A DNA stretch of 22,122 nucleotides from JAJCZB01 sp964350195 (GTDB lineage Bacteria; Babelota; Babeliae; Babelales; Vermiphilaceae): contig CAYGJB010000018.1 in assembly GCA_964350195.1 (NCBI GenBank), forward strand, positions 1-22,122, written 5' to 3'. Position 1 is the first letter of the stretch; the number at the start of each line of letters is the position of its first letter. This document shows, one piece after another, positions 15,613 through 22,122 of this stretch. The notes beneath the pieces are model-generated. The model worked only from the letters and a program-made list of their open reading frames with translations, was not told where the DNA came from and ran no database searches. A program made the translations under genes and the position numbers.

Positions 15613-16872
15613 TTACCGCACAGGATCAAATTCAAACGGAAGCAGCACCTTACAGTCATCATATTTTTCTTGCAGCTCTTGCCTATCTTGCGCTGCCAAA
15701 TGCAATATGCAATACACATAGCTCACGCCATCTTGTAATACATCAGATAGCTGCGCACCAGCATGCACCCACGGATAATACTGAAGCTCTGGATATTTTT
15801 TCTTGGCTTTTTTTACCTGCTGTTGCGTAGGAACCGATTTTACTTTCATGTTTTGAAGCTGCCGTTGTACCAAGCTCGCGGCAACCTTAAATTTTCCCTC
15901 TTTTTTAGGAATAGGATGTATGCCACGTACAATGTTATATAAAATTTCATAGCTGCTCACACCGTTCACCGATTTAAACAAGTCTGAAAATTGCCCGCTC
16001 ATGCGGGGATTGATCTCTATTATTTTTATATCACCACTCTGACGATTATACATAAATTCAATATTAAATAGGCTATTATCAAGCCCTATTCCTGAAACAA
16101 ATTTTTTCGAAAATTCAAACATTTTTTCTTGTACCAATGCAGGAAAAAAAGATGGATACACAAATCGTTCAAATGAAATAGTATCAGGAATCATAATCGA
16201 ATCGACTATTCCAATAAGGCCAATTTTGGCATTAAATACATACCCCTCTAAAGTTACTTGCTCCCCTTTTAAAAGCTCTTCTGCGATGAAATAGCTTCCA
16301 TCAAATTCATAATCGGTATAACGAGATAATGCCCAATTGAAAGGCAATAAAAATTGCTCTGAAATCATCACTCGATTTAAATAATTTTTTAGTTCTTCAA
16401 GTGAATCAATTCGTTTTGCAAATACAGAAAGATATGACTTCACCGGCTTTATAAAGATAGGAAACGAAAGATGTTGTACCTCATTGAGATGATCATGACG
16501 TACAATTGCAAAGTTAGGCGTAGCTTCAGGCACATATTTTTTTTGAGCACATCGCGCATAATATTTATGCTGGCACAATAAAATCGTTTCTAGATTTGGC
16601 ACAGGTATATTTCGCTCTTTTCCGAGCGCGCCCGCATATATGCACCCCGGATAATCACAGGTATTTAATAGTTTTGTTATATTATGCCTATCGGCAACCT
16701 CATGCAAAAATGGCAAATAATTTTCTGGCTGATATTCTTGCGGAAAGGTATCTTCCAAACCCGCAAGTATACGTTCTAAAACAAGGCCATCAAAATCCGT
16801 AAAATAAATATTTTCTAACTTCTTTAATTCATCTCTATCTTTTTGCTGCGCGCACGGAACCAGTATAGACAT
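15613..16872 (-). CDS. ATP-grasp ligase, substrate unknown
   Basis: 419-residue protein with an ATP-grasp fold, so it probably joins a carboxylate (through an acyl-phosphate) to an amine or thiol. The N-terminal third is a preATP-grasp-like domain (ILVPCAQQKDRDELK, later KLLNTCDYPGCIYAGALGK). The nucleotide-binding part shows FPIFIKPVKSY with Lys142, then IAEELLKGEQVTLEGYV (acidic pair at 198-199), and metal-binding FNIEFMY (Glu272) plus IIEINPRMSGQ (Glu286, Asn288, Arg290). A C-terminal domain of about 110 residues follows. This resembles the carbamoyl-phosphate-synthase-like / dipeptide-ligase groups, but nothing fixes the substrate. A strong AAGGAGAAGGG site precedes the ATG. The gene lies 35 bases after the terminator of the upstream same-strand gene. 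Confidence 0.85.
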   Translation of the reverse strand: MSILVPCAQQKDRDELKKLENIYFTDFDGLVLERILAGLEDTFPQEYQPENYLPFLHEVADRHNITKLLNTCDYPGCIYAGALGKERNIPVPNLETILLCQHKYYARCAQKKYVPEATPNFAIVRHDHLNEVQHLSFPIFIKPVKSYLSVFAKRIDSLEELKNYLNRVMISEQFLLPFNWALSRYTDYEFDGSYFIAEELLKGEQVTLEGYVFNAKIGLIGIVDSIMIPDTISFERFVYPSFFPALVQEKMFEFSKKFVSGIGLDNSLFNIEFMYNRQSGDIKIIEINPRMSGQFSDLFKSVNGVSSYEILYNIVRGIHPIPKKEGKFKVAASLVQRQLQNMKVKSVPTQQQVKKAKKKYPELQYYPWVHAGAQLSDVLQDGVSYVYCILHLAAQDRQELQEKYDDCKVLLPFEFDPVR

Positions 16873-16891
16873 GCCCTTCTCCTTTTAAAGC

Positions 16892-16908
16892 TTATGCTTA
16901 AAGCATAA
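16892..16908. repeat. Palindrome before the ATP-grasp gene
   Basis: TTATGCTT and AAGCATAA flank a single A (16892-16908), a near-perfect palindrome between the terminator at 16907-16937 and the ATP-grasp ribosome binding site. It may be an operator or a second hairpin; nothing in the sequence decides this. Confidence 0.45.
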
Positions 16909-16937
16909 AAAAACGGCTCTCATAATGAGAACCGTTT
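16907..16937 (-). terminator. Intrinsic terminator, copy 1 of a repeated element
   Basis: On the minus strand AAACGGTTCTCAT pairs with ATGAGAGCCGTTT (one T-G wobble), followed by a run of seven T. The stem pairs fully only on this strand, so it ends the 16964-17893 gene. Almost the same sequence recurs at 18019-18048. Confidence 0.85.
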
Positions 16938-16963
16938 AAAAGTATCTACTTGCTCTTTAATCC

Positions 16964-17893
16964 CTACCTATGTTCTCTAGATACTTTTTTTAATTTGATC
17001 AGTTGTTGACGTAGATAACCTAACTGTTCAAGAATAGCCGTGATACTATTAGTTTGCCTTTCCTGTATATCAGGATCAACCTTAATTTCAAGTTTTTTAA
17101 CAGCTTCGGGACCTTGCATAAAAGCATCATACTGTTTTTTTTGATCCGCGGTATTGAAAACATATTCAAGTTGTCGCCCTAAAAAAGCAAGATCATTTTT
17201 TGAATATTTTCCAGATTCACTCAATTGCTTTACTTTTTCTTTAATATTCTCTTTTACTTGAGCAAAACTCATTTCCTTTCCTTTTACCGGAGTTAAACCC
17301 AAATAGGTATAGATACCATCTGGTCTTATATTAAACATTGAAATAGGGTTCAGATTACTTTGATAAATACTTTGAAGGCTCTCATAAGTAATCGCAGTGC
17401 CTGCCGCCAAAACAAATGAAAAAAGATGCTGCATGGTACCTTGCTTTACATCGCCCCCTATTAGGGTATCTAGACCTTTTTCAATTGCATCTATCTCATT
17501 AGTAGAAAGCCCCTTTTGAGCGATAATACTTTTGAATTTTTTTAACAAATCTATATTAAAGCCGGTAAACTTGTTCATAGGAAGATTTGTGCGAACATCA
17601 ACTTCATATTGTTCAAGCAATCTCTGCATACCATCCCAACTAAGGGCTATATTATTTTTATACCACTTATAGCCAAATATAGCTCCACTAGTAACAATAA
17701 GAGTAAGTAATGTCGCAATCATGGTGCCAAGGGTAGCCTTCTGCTCAATGGTACATGGACGTCTTTTTAAGATGCAATCACGATACCCTGCAAGCTTATT
17801 TTTAAAGGATAAAAAATCTATACCCTGAATAGGCATAGTCACAATAGAACAGGCTAAAACAAGTAAACGTAAACAACTGGATTTTTTCTTCAT
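16964..17893 (-). CDS. Membrane or exported protein of unknown function
   Basis: Not recognised. ATG 17891-17893 (309 residues) is preferred because a G-rich site (AGGGGGGTG) lies five bases upstream and the product then starts with a normal export signal, MKKKSSCLRLLVLACSIVTM. The open frame extends 22 codons further upstream without support. A second hydrophobic segment (roughly residues 56-75, around TLGTMIATLLTLIVTSGAIF) probably spans the membrane. The rest is soluble, Lys-rich and predicted helical, with a possible coiled coil near the C-terminus (ITAILEQLGYLRQQLIKLKK). It is followed by an intrinsic terminator. The neighbour at 18073-18570 has the same terminator but no evident sequence similarity. 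Confidence 0.75.
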   Translation of the reverse strand: MKKKSSCLRLLVLACSIVTMPIQGIDFLSFKNKLAGYRDCILKRRPCTIEQKATLGTMIATLLTLIVTSGAIFGYKWYKNNIALSWDGMQRLLEQYEVDVRTNLPMNKFTGFNIDLLKKFKSIIAQKGLSTNEIDAIEKGLDTLIGGDVKQGTMQHLFSFVLAAGTAITYESLQSIYQSNLNPISMFNIRPDGIYTYLGLTPVKGKEMSFAQVKENIKEKVKQLSESGKYSKNDLAFLGRQLEYVFNTADQKKQYDAFMQGPEAVKKLEIKVDPDIQERQTNSITAILEQLGYLRQQLIKLKKVSREHR

Positions 17894-18018
17894 TTTCACC
17901 CCCCTATACATGACCATCCTATTTTCTTCAGAATAGCTAATATTAAAGATAAAAATCAATACTTTATAGGCTTTTTTACTTTATCATTACTGAATTGGCC
18001 AAATTAGGCTTCATGCAT

Positions 18019-18048
18019 AAAAAACGGCTCTCATAATGAGAACCGTTT
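18019..18048 (-). terminator. Intrinsic terminator, copy 2 of a repeated element
   Basis: Same hairpin as at 16907-16937: AAACGGTTCTCAT / ATGAGAGCCGTTT on the minus strand with a six-T tail. Identity also extends a few bases outside the stem (GCATA on one side, TATCTA on the other). It follows the 18073-18570 gene. Confidence 0.85.
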
Positions 18049-18072
18049 AAGAATATCTATAATATATAAGTG

Positions 18073-18570
18073 CTAGTTTTTTGAATCTTGCTTTAACTTT
18101 TCTTGAATCAAGGTCAGGCCAGTAATCATGTATTGTATATTTAGATCAAACGAGAGTCCCCGATCCCCTTTTAATCGAGATGAATAAAGCCTTCTAATAA
18201 ATTTTATCTTTTCTTCTAAAATTCCTGATTCACCTAGATATGGCTCTATAGATTCTAAAAGAAGCATTTTATTATCTTGCGTTACTGAAGGCATCGAAAG
18301 TTTTAACTGGATGTTATGCACCAAATTAAGAAAGTGAGTTCTATCAAATTGAATACCGATCTCACCTGAATTATCTTCTAGAGCTCTTTGTACTGAAAAT
18401 ATATATTTTTGAATATAGTCTTGAACAGCATTCCAATGAGTCTCCAAAGAATATTTACCCACAAAAAGCATCTGATTCTTATAAAGACCTTCCACGCTAC
18501 TTCTACTCTCTTTTGCATTAAGTGTAGAAACTAATCCTGTAAATAAAAAAAATAATAAAACTCTCTTCAT
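18073..18570 (-). CDS. Small exported protein of unknown function
   Basis: Not recognised. 165 residues from ATG 18568-18570, chosen because GAGG stands upstream and the N-terminus is then a clean signal peptide (MKRVLLFFLFTGLVSTLNA). The frame is open 15 codons further, but that extension would start inside the predicted -10 box. The mature chain is predicted helical, without cysteines or recognisable motifs (for example QDYIQKYIFSVQRALEDN and LNIQYMITGLTLIQEKLKQ). It ends at an intrinsic terminator (18019-18048). Export suggests an envelope or host-facing role, but nothing more specific can be said. Confidence 0.75.
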   Translation of the reverse strand: MKRVLLFFLFTGLVSTLNAKESRSSVEGLYKNQMLFVGKYSLETHWNAVQDYIQKYIFSVQRALEDNSGEIGIQFDRTHFLNLVHNIQLKLSMPSVTQDNKMLLLESIEPYLGESGILEEKIKFIRRLYSSRLKGDRGLSFDLNIQYMITGLTLIQEKLKQDSKN

Positions 18571-18613
18571 TATAACCTCAAAATATGTATCATACTCGCT
18601 ACTGATTTTCATC

Positions 18614-18642
18614 ATTATAGACAGAATGATTGTAGCATAAAA
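18614..18642 (-). promoter_or_regulatory. Predicted promoter of the 165-residue gene
   Basis: On the minus strand a perfect TATAAT (18614-18619) lies 17 bases after a weak TTTTAT (18637-18642). The implied start near 18607 fits translation from 18570. It sits immediately downstream of the glmS stop. Confidence 0.45.
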
Positions 18643-18649
18643 ATATTTT

Positions 18650-20494
18650 TTACTCCACAGTCACCGATTTGGCCAGATTTCGTGGCTTATCGATAGGACA
18701 ATCAAGCTCTTTGGCAATCGCATAAAAGAAAAATTGCATCAACCCGGTCATAGCAAGCGGGCCCAGCAATGGTTTCACGCGTGGAATCATAAAAGTAAAA
18801 TCGGCTAAGCTTTCAAGCTCTTTCTGGCCATCAAACGCAAAGGCTATTACATGACCTCCTCGAGCTTTCACTTCTTGTACATTTGAAACCAGCTTTTGAT
18901 AAATAATCGGATCTTGGTGAGAAAATACCATCGTAGGAATCTCTTCATCGATCAAAGCAAGAGGCCCATGCTTTAATTCTCCTGCGGGATATGCATTAGA
19001 AAAAATATAAGCAATCTCTTTAAGCTTAAGGGCTGCTTCCATTGCAAAAGGATAACTATTGTTGCGTCCTAAAAATATCATTCGATTATAGCGAGCATAT
19101 TTAGAAGCAAGCGTTTTTATAATTTCTATTTTATAATTTTCAATACAGTTCTCGAGCACCTCTGCAGTTACGAGTAAATGCTCTTCAGCTGCATTAAGTT
19201 CAGATGCTGTAATAAGCCTCTTTTCAAGAGCAATACGATGTGCTAGCCAATAGAGTGCAGTAATTTGTGTTGAGAATGCTTTGGTAGAAGCTACGGCAAT
19301 TTCTCTGCCAGCTTGTGTTAGAATAAACCCATCCGACTCACGTACCATAGTGCTTGAAGATACATTGGTAAGCACCACCGTAGGAACGTCTACTTCTTTT
19401 ATAAGACGTATTCCTTCGAGCGTATCAGCCGTTTCTCCTGATTGAGATATTGCCAAAAACATACTGTTTGGTTGAGAAAAAAATGGTAGATACCGAAATT
19501 CAGAAGCTAAATGAAGCTTGGTAGGAATCATGCAAATTTTTTCAAAAAAAAATTGGGCTATATAACCAGCATGCCATGAGGTGCCACACCCAAGCAACTG
19601 AATCGATGAAAGATTTTTTATAACCTCGGCAGAGACTCCCATATCTTCCCAAACACGATCTTGCACTGTATGCAAAAAATCTACGGTATCATGAATAGCA
19701 CTTTTTTGTTCATAGATTTCTTTGAGCATAAAGTGGTCATGCCCCTGCTTTTCATACATGTCCCATGAGATATCTATTTCCTGAATCGTATAGGCAAGCG
19801 ATGTTCCATCAAATGAATACAACTCCACCTGATCTTTAGTAACCAGCGCAAAACTTTCATCTGGTAGAAAGATAATTTTTCGTGAACGGCCTGCAAATGC
19901 AAGCATATCCGATGCTGCAAACGTTTCCCCGTCCCCGATACCGATACACAAAGGAGATCGCTTTCGCACCAACACCATCGTATCTGGTTTATTTTGCAAT
20001 AACGCTATGAAGGCATAAGCCCCTTGTAACTTTGCAACTAGATCAACAAGAGCAGATTTAAAATCGGTACTAGTCGCAAGATAGGATTCAAGCAGATGGG
20101 CAATGATTTCGGTATCAGTTTCTGAGTGAAAATAGTGAGCAGCTCCCTCTAATTGCCTTCGTAACTCATGATGATTTTCAATAATACCATTATGAACAAT
20201 GGAAAGAGACCTCTCACAATCAAAGTGAGGATGTGCATTATTCGCAGTAGATTTGCCATGAGTGGACCATCTTGTATGTCCAATACCCGCAAAGCCATCA
20301 ATAGGGTCCTTTTTCAAAAGGGAAACCAAATTACTCAGCTTCCCTTCCGATTTTTCATATAAAAGTCTACCATCTTCAGGATTCACACATGCATACCCAG
20401 CAGAATCATAGCCACGATACTCAAGACGCGAAAGCCCATCAAGAATAAATTCTCTACTTAATGCCTTACCTACATAGCCTACTACACTACACAC
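18650..20494 (-). CDS. glmS: Glutamine--fructose-6-phosphate aminotransferase
   Basis: Makes glucosamine-6-phosphate from fructose-6-phosphate and glutamine, the first step to UDP-GlcNAc for peptidoglycan and LPS. 614 residues, the full family length. It starts at GTG 20492-20494 with AGGGA upstream, giving the nucleophile Cys2 after Met removal. The glutaminase domain shows GLSRLEYRGYDSAGYA, GIGHTRWSTHG and HNGIIENH. Two SIS domains follow: LGCGTSWHAGYIA, ISQSGETADTLEGIR and ASTKAFSTQ in the first, and the second with PAGELKHGPLALID. The C-terminus ends PRNLAKSVTVE with catalytic Lys609. The N-terminus reads C-S-V-V instead of the usual C-G-I-V. No glmS ribozyme fits in the 68 bases before it. 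rpsI lies upstream on the same strand. Confidence 0.97.
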   Translation of the reverse strand: MCSVVGYVGKALSREFILDGLSRLEYRGYDSAGYACVNPEDGRLLYEKSEGKLSNLVSLLKKDPIDGFAGIGHTRWSTHGKSTANNAHPHFDCERSLSIVHNGIIENHHELRRQLEGAAHYFHSETDTEIIAHLLESYLATSTDFKSALVDLVAKLQGAYAFIALLQNKPDTMVLVRKRSPLCIGIGDGETFAASDMLAFAGRSRKIIFLPDESFALVTKDQVELYSFDGTSLAYTIQEIDISWDMYEKQGHDHFMLKEIYEQKSAIHDTVDFLHTVQDRVWEDMGVSAEVIKNLSSIQLLGCGTSWHAGYIAQFFFEKICMIPTKLHLASEFRYLPFFSQPNSMFLAISQSGETADTLEGIRLIKEVDVPTVVLTNVSSSTMVRESDGFILTQAGREIAVASTKAFSTQITALYWLAHRIALEKRLITASELNAAEEHLLVTAEVLENCIENYKIEIIKTLASKYARYNRMIFLGRNNSYPFAMEAALKLKEIAYIFSNAYPAGELKHGPLALIDEEIPTMVFSHQDPIIYQKLVSNVQEVKARGGHVIAFAFDGQKELESLADFTFMIPRVKPLLGPLAMTGLMQFFFYAIAKELDCPIDKPRNLAKSVTVE

Positions 20495-20562
20495 GCTATC
20501 CCTTTTTTTATTTATGAGACTAATTGGCTTAGATAGTGCTAAGAGAAAACGAAGAGTATAAC

Positions 20563-20997
20563 TTAACGTTTTACAAATTGGAATTTACGACGAGCAGCTT
20601 TTTGACCCGGCTTTTTACGCTCTTTGTTGCGAGCATCTACAGTAAGAAGCTTTTGATCACGAAGAGCTGGCTTAAATGCCTCGTCTATTTGTAAGAATGC
20701 ACGGGCAATAGCAAGTTTAACCGCATCAGATTGAGCCGTTTTACCGCCTCCAGCTACGTTTACCTTGATATTGTAATTAGTGCTTACTTGAGTTGGAATA
20801 ACTCGGAATGGCGATTCAGCATTCTTTACGTCAACCGGTGTATCGAAATAGTTCGCAATGTCTTTTCCATTAACACGTATAGCACCTTTTCCTCGGCTAA
20901 ACCATACTCGTGCAACAGATCTTTTACGACGACCAACACCATGAGCTAAAGACGTATTCTTAATAGGTTTGGACGTAGTGTCCTTCGCTTGTGCCAT
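20563..20997 (-). CDS. rpsI: 30S ribosomal protein S9
   Basis: Small-subunit ribosomal protein S9, 144 residues. The core starts with GVGRRKRSVARVW after a roughly 20-residue Lys/Thr-rich extension. Family segments GKGAIRVNGKDIANYF, VNVAGGGKTAQSDAVKLAIARA and the basic tail ending RRKFQFVKR, which reaches the tRNA P site in known ribosomes, are all present. In most bacteria rpsI follows rplM; here the upstream neighbour is a tRNA gene and rplM is not in the window. A promoter with a consensus -35 box lies 60-90 bases upstream. AAAGG is found before the ATG at a rather long spacing. Confidence 0.97.
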   Translation of the reverse strand: MAQAKDTTSKPIKNTSLAHGVGRRKRSVARVWFSRGKGAIRVNGKDIANYFDTPVDVKNAESPFRVIPTQVSTNYNIKVNVAGGGKTAQSDAVKLAIARAFLQIDEAFKPALRDQKLLTVDARNKERKKPGQKAARRKFQFVKR

Positions 20998-21036
20998 ACC
21001 GTTTTAAACCTTTCTAAAACTGTGATTTGCTTAATT

Positions 21037-21053
21037 ATATGGATAAACCATAT
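21037..21053 (-). promoter_or_regulatory. Hairpin at the 5' end of the rpsI leader
   Basis: ATATGG and CCATAT (six pairs, five-base loop) fall at the very start of the transcript predicted from the rpsI promoter. It may protect the 5' end or take part in control; it is short and AT-rich, so weight is low. Confidence 0.3.
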
Positions 21054-21057
21054 GTCT

Positions 21058-21086
21058 ATCGTATGTAATATAGGGGAAAATGTCAA
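21058..21086 (-). promoter_or_regulatory. Predicted rpsI promoter
   Basis: On the minus strand a perfect TTGACA (21081-21086), 17-base spacer, then TACGAT (21058-21063). The expected transcript start near 21052 leaves a leader of about 55 bases before rpsI. Confidence 0.6.
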
Positions 21087-21197
21087 AAATATACTCTATT
21101 TCACCCTCAGATTGATCTATCTTACCTTTTGACGCCTAAAAGCCCCTCTGGAGTAACCCGTATTGATTAACCAGACAACCAAAGCCTAGGCATGAAT

Positions 21198-21273
<76 letters not shown>

Positions 21274-21286
21274 CTATGTCACCTCA

Positions 21287-21313
21287 ATTATAGCCCAATA
21301 TCAATAATATCAA
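21287..21313 (-). promoter_or_regulatory. Predicted tRNA-Thr promoter
   Basis: Minus-strand TTGATA (21308-21313) and perfect TATAAT (21287-21292) separated by 15 bases, a slightly short spacer. The start would fall a few bases before the mature tRNA 5' end. Confidence 0.5.
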
Positions 21314-21363
21314 AAGTCTTTATAGCTCAAAAATATAGTTCTTTTCATTCCCTAGAGGCTATT

Positions 21364-22029
21364 TTATATTACAGAGCAATCCAAGTTCTTTTTACCTTCT
21401 GCTTTTACCCGAATTTTTTTCTCTATCGTCCCCATAAACTCTTCCTTATCAAGAAGCCGATAGTAAGCATAGCGTTCTGGACCAAGCTTTATTTGTCTTT
21501 TTTTTGCTTTTATCGCCTGCGCGATCTCTTGCATCACCAGATACAATTTTAATTGACCCACTCTTTTTTCTAAAACATCTTCCTTATTATTCTTGATTTT
21601 TATTTGATGCGGCCTGAATGAAATAACCGGCTTGCTTATTTTGACTTTAGAACTTTGTCCCGCTGAAGCGAGCAAACTCCCTTCAGGGCTCCATGCTATC
21701 GAATTCAGCCTTTCCCCATAATCATACTTAGCTACAATCTTTCCATCCCTATCCCACGCATTCACTATTCCACCCTCACTCCCCACAGCAAGCAACTTTC
21801 TATCAGGACTCCAAACCACCAACTTCACCCAGTCGCTACCATTATCATGCTCGGCTATCTCTTTCAGTTGAGCTGAAACAGCATCCAAATATCTAAAAAT
21901 TTCATTCTGTATATCATTCGGCAGCCCACTCCAATTAAACTTCTCTTGAAAGCTATCATCAACTTCCATCGCTTTTACAGCCGACGATACAATTAAAAGA
22001 AACAGCAGTATGAACTTCTTTTCCTTCAC
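21364..22029 (-). CDS. Exported F-box/WD40-like protein
   Basis: 221 residues, GTG start (22027-22029) with AGGAG four bases upstream. A signal peptide (MKEKKFILLFLLIVSSAVKA) is followed by an F-box-like helix, WSGLPNDIQNEIFRYLD (about 33-49), matching the LPxEIxxxIFxYL pattern of eukaryotic F-boxes. Next come about two WD40 blades: VKLVVWSPDRKLLAVGS...IVNAWD (68-92) and LNSIAWSPEGSLLASAG (108-124). A closed propeller needs more blades, so the gene looks shortened, or it works as part of an oligomer. The C-terminal 80 residues are helical and basic. F-box/WD40 combinations act as ubiquitin-ligase adaptors in eukaryotes; that an exported bacterial version does so in a host is inference. No terminator is evident. 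Confidence 0.75.
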   Translation of the reverse strand: MKEKKFILLFLLIVSSAVKAMEVDDSFQEKFNWSGLPNDIQNEIFRYLDAVSAQLKEIAEHDNGSDWVKLVVWSPDRKLLAVGSEGGIVNAWDRDGKIVAKYDYGERLNSIAWSPEGSLLASAGQSSKVKISKPVISFRPHQIKIKNNKEDVLEKRVGQLKLYLVMQEIAQAIKAKKRQIKLGPERYAYYRLLDKEEFMGTIEKKIRVKAEGKKNLDCSVI

Positions 22030-22122
22030 AAAACTCCTAACTAAGTTGAGAATACTTGAATGTATATTTTAGAACCTATCCCAAAATTCATAAGTACCTC
22101 AAAGTGTAGAATGTAGCGGCAA

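Noticed and set aside
20495..20562. glmS ribozyme or riboswitch in the glmS leader
   Set aside because: The gap to rpsI is only 68 bases, too short for the ribozyme, and only a weak five-pair hairpin is visible.

Overview
The window (about 22 kb, AT-rich) looks like part of the chromosome of a bacterium that lives with or inside eukaryotic cells. Ordinary housekeeping genes (cmk, recJ, lysS, glmS, rpsI, an ABC-F ATPase, superoxide dismutase, rapZ, an FtsB/DivIC-like gene, a tRNA-Thr) alternate with genes for exported proteins of eukaryotic character or unknown function: two cytosolic-phospholipase-A2-like lipases, an F-box/WD40-like protein and several signal-peptide orphans. Signal peptides followed by eukaryote-like domains, remnant transposons and pseudogenes fit a protist-associated lineage such as Candidatus Dependentiae (TM6). 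That assignment is inference from gene style, not proof.

Layout. 1-1048 (+): an unrecognised helical protein whose 5' end looks irregular. 1017-9415 (-): a long same-strand cluster, in transcription order lysS, secreted cPLA2-like lipase B, an IS4-like transposase scar on the opposite strand, a decayed 3' lysS copy, secreted cPLA2-like lipase A, recJ, cmk. The order lysS-lipase / lysS'-lipase shows that a two-gene unit was duplicated and that one lysS then lost its 5' part and acquired a stop and a frameshift. 9498-10112 (-): Mn-type superoxide dismutase, divergent from an ABC-F protein (10221-12095, +). 12097-13310 (-): rapZ followed by a small FtsB/DivIC-like gene. 13432-14883 (+): an S41 (CtpA-like) processing protease with a strong terminator. 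14941-15609 (+): a consensus promoter, a 46-codon small ORF and a 129-aa exported protein. 15613-18570 (-): an ATP-grasp enzyme and two unrecognised signal-peptide proteins, the latter two each followed by a copy of the same intrinsic terminator. 18650-20997 (-): glmS and rpsI. 21198-21273 (-): tRNA-Thr(CGU). 21364-22029 (-): a secreted F-box/WD40-like protein.

The housekeeping genes serve nucleotide supply (cmk), repair (recJ), translation (lysS, tRNA-Thr, S9, ABC-F), the envelope and division (glmS, rapZ, FtsB-like, CtpA) and oxidative defence (SOD). The most unusual content is the pair of secreted group-IV-PLA2-like enzymes, which retain the Arg, Ser and Asp active-site signatures of the eukaryotic family and could act on host membranes, and the F-box/WD40-like exported protein. 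No CRISPR array, prophage or rRNA was seen.
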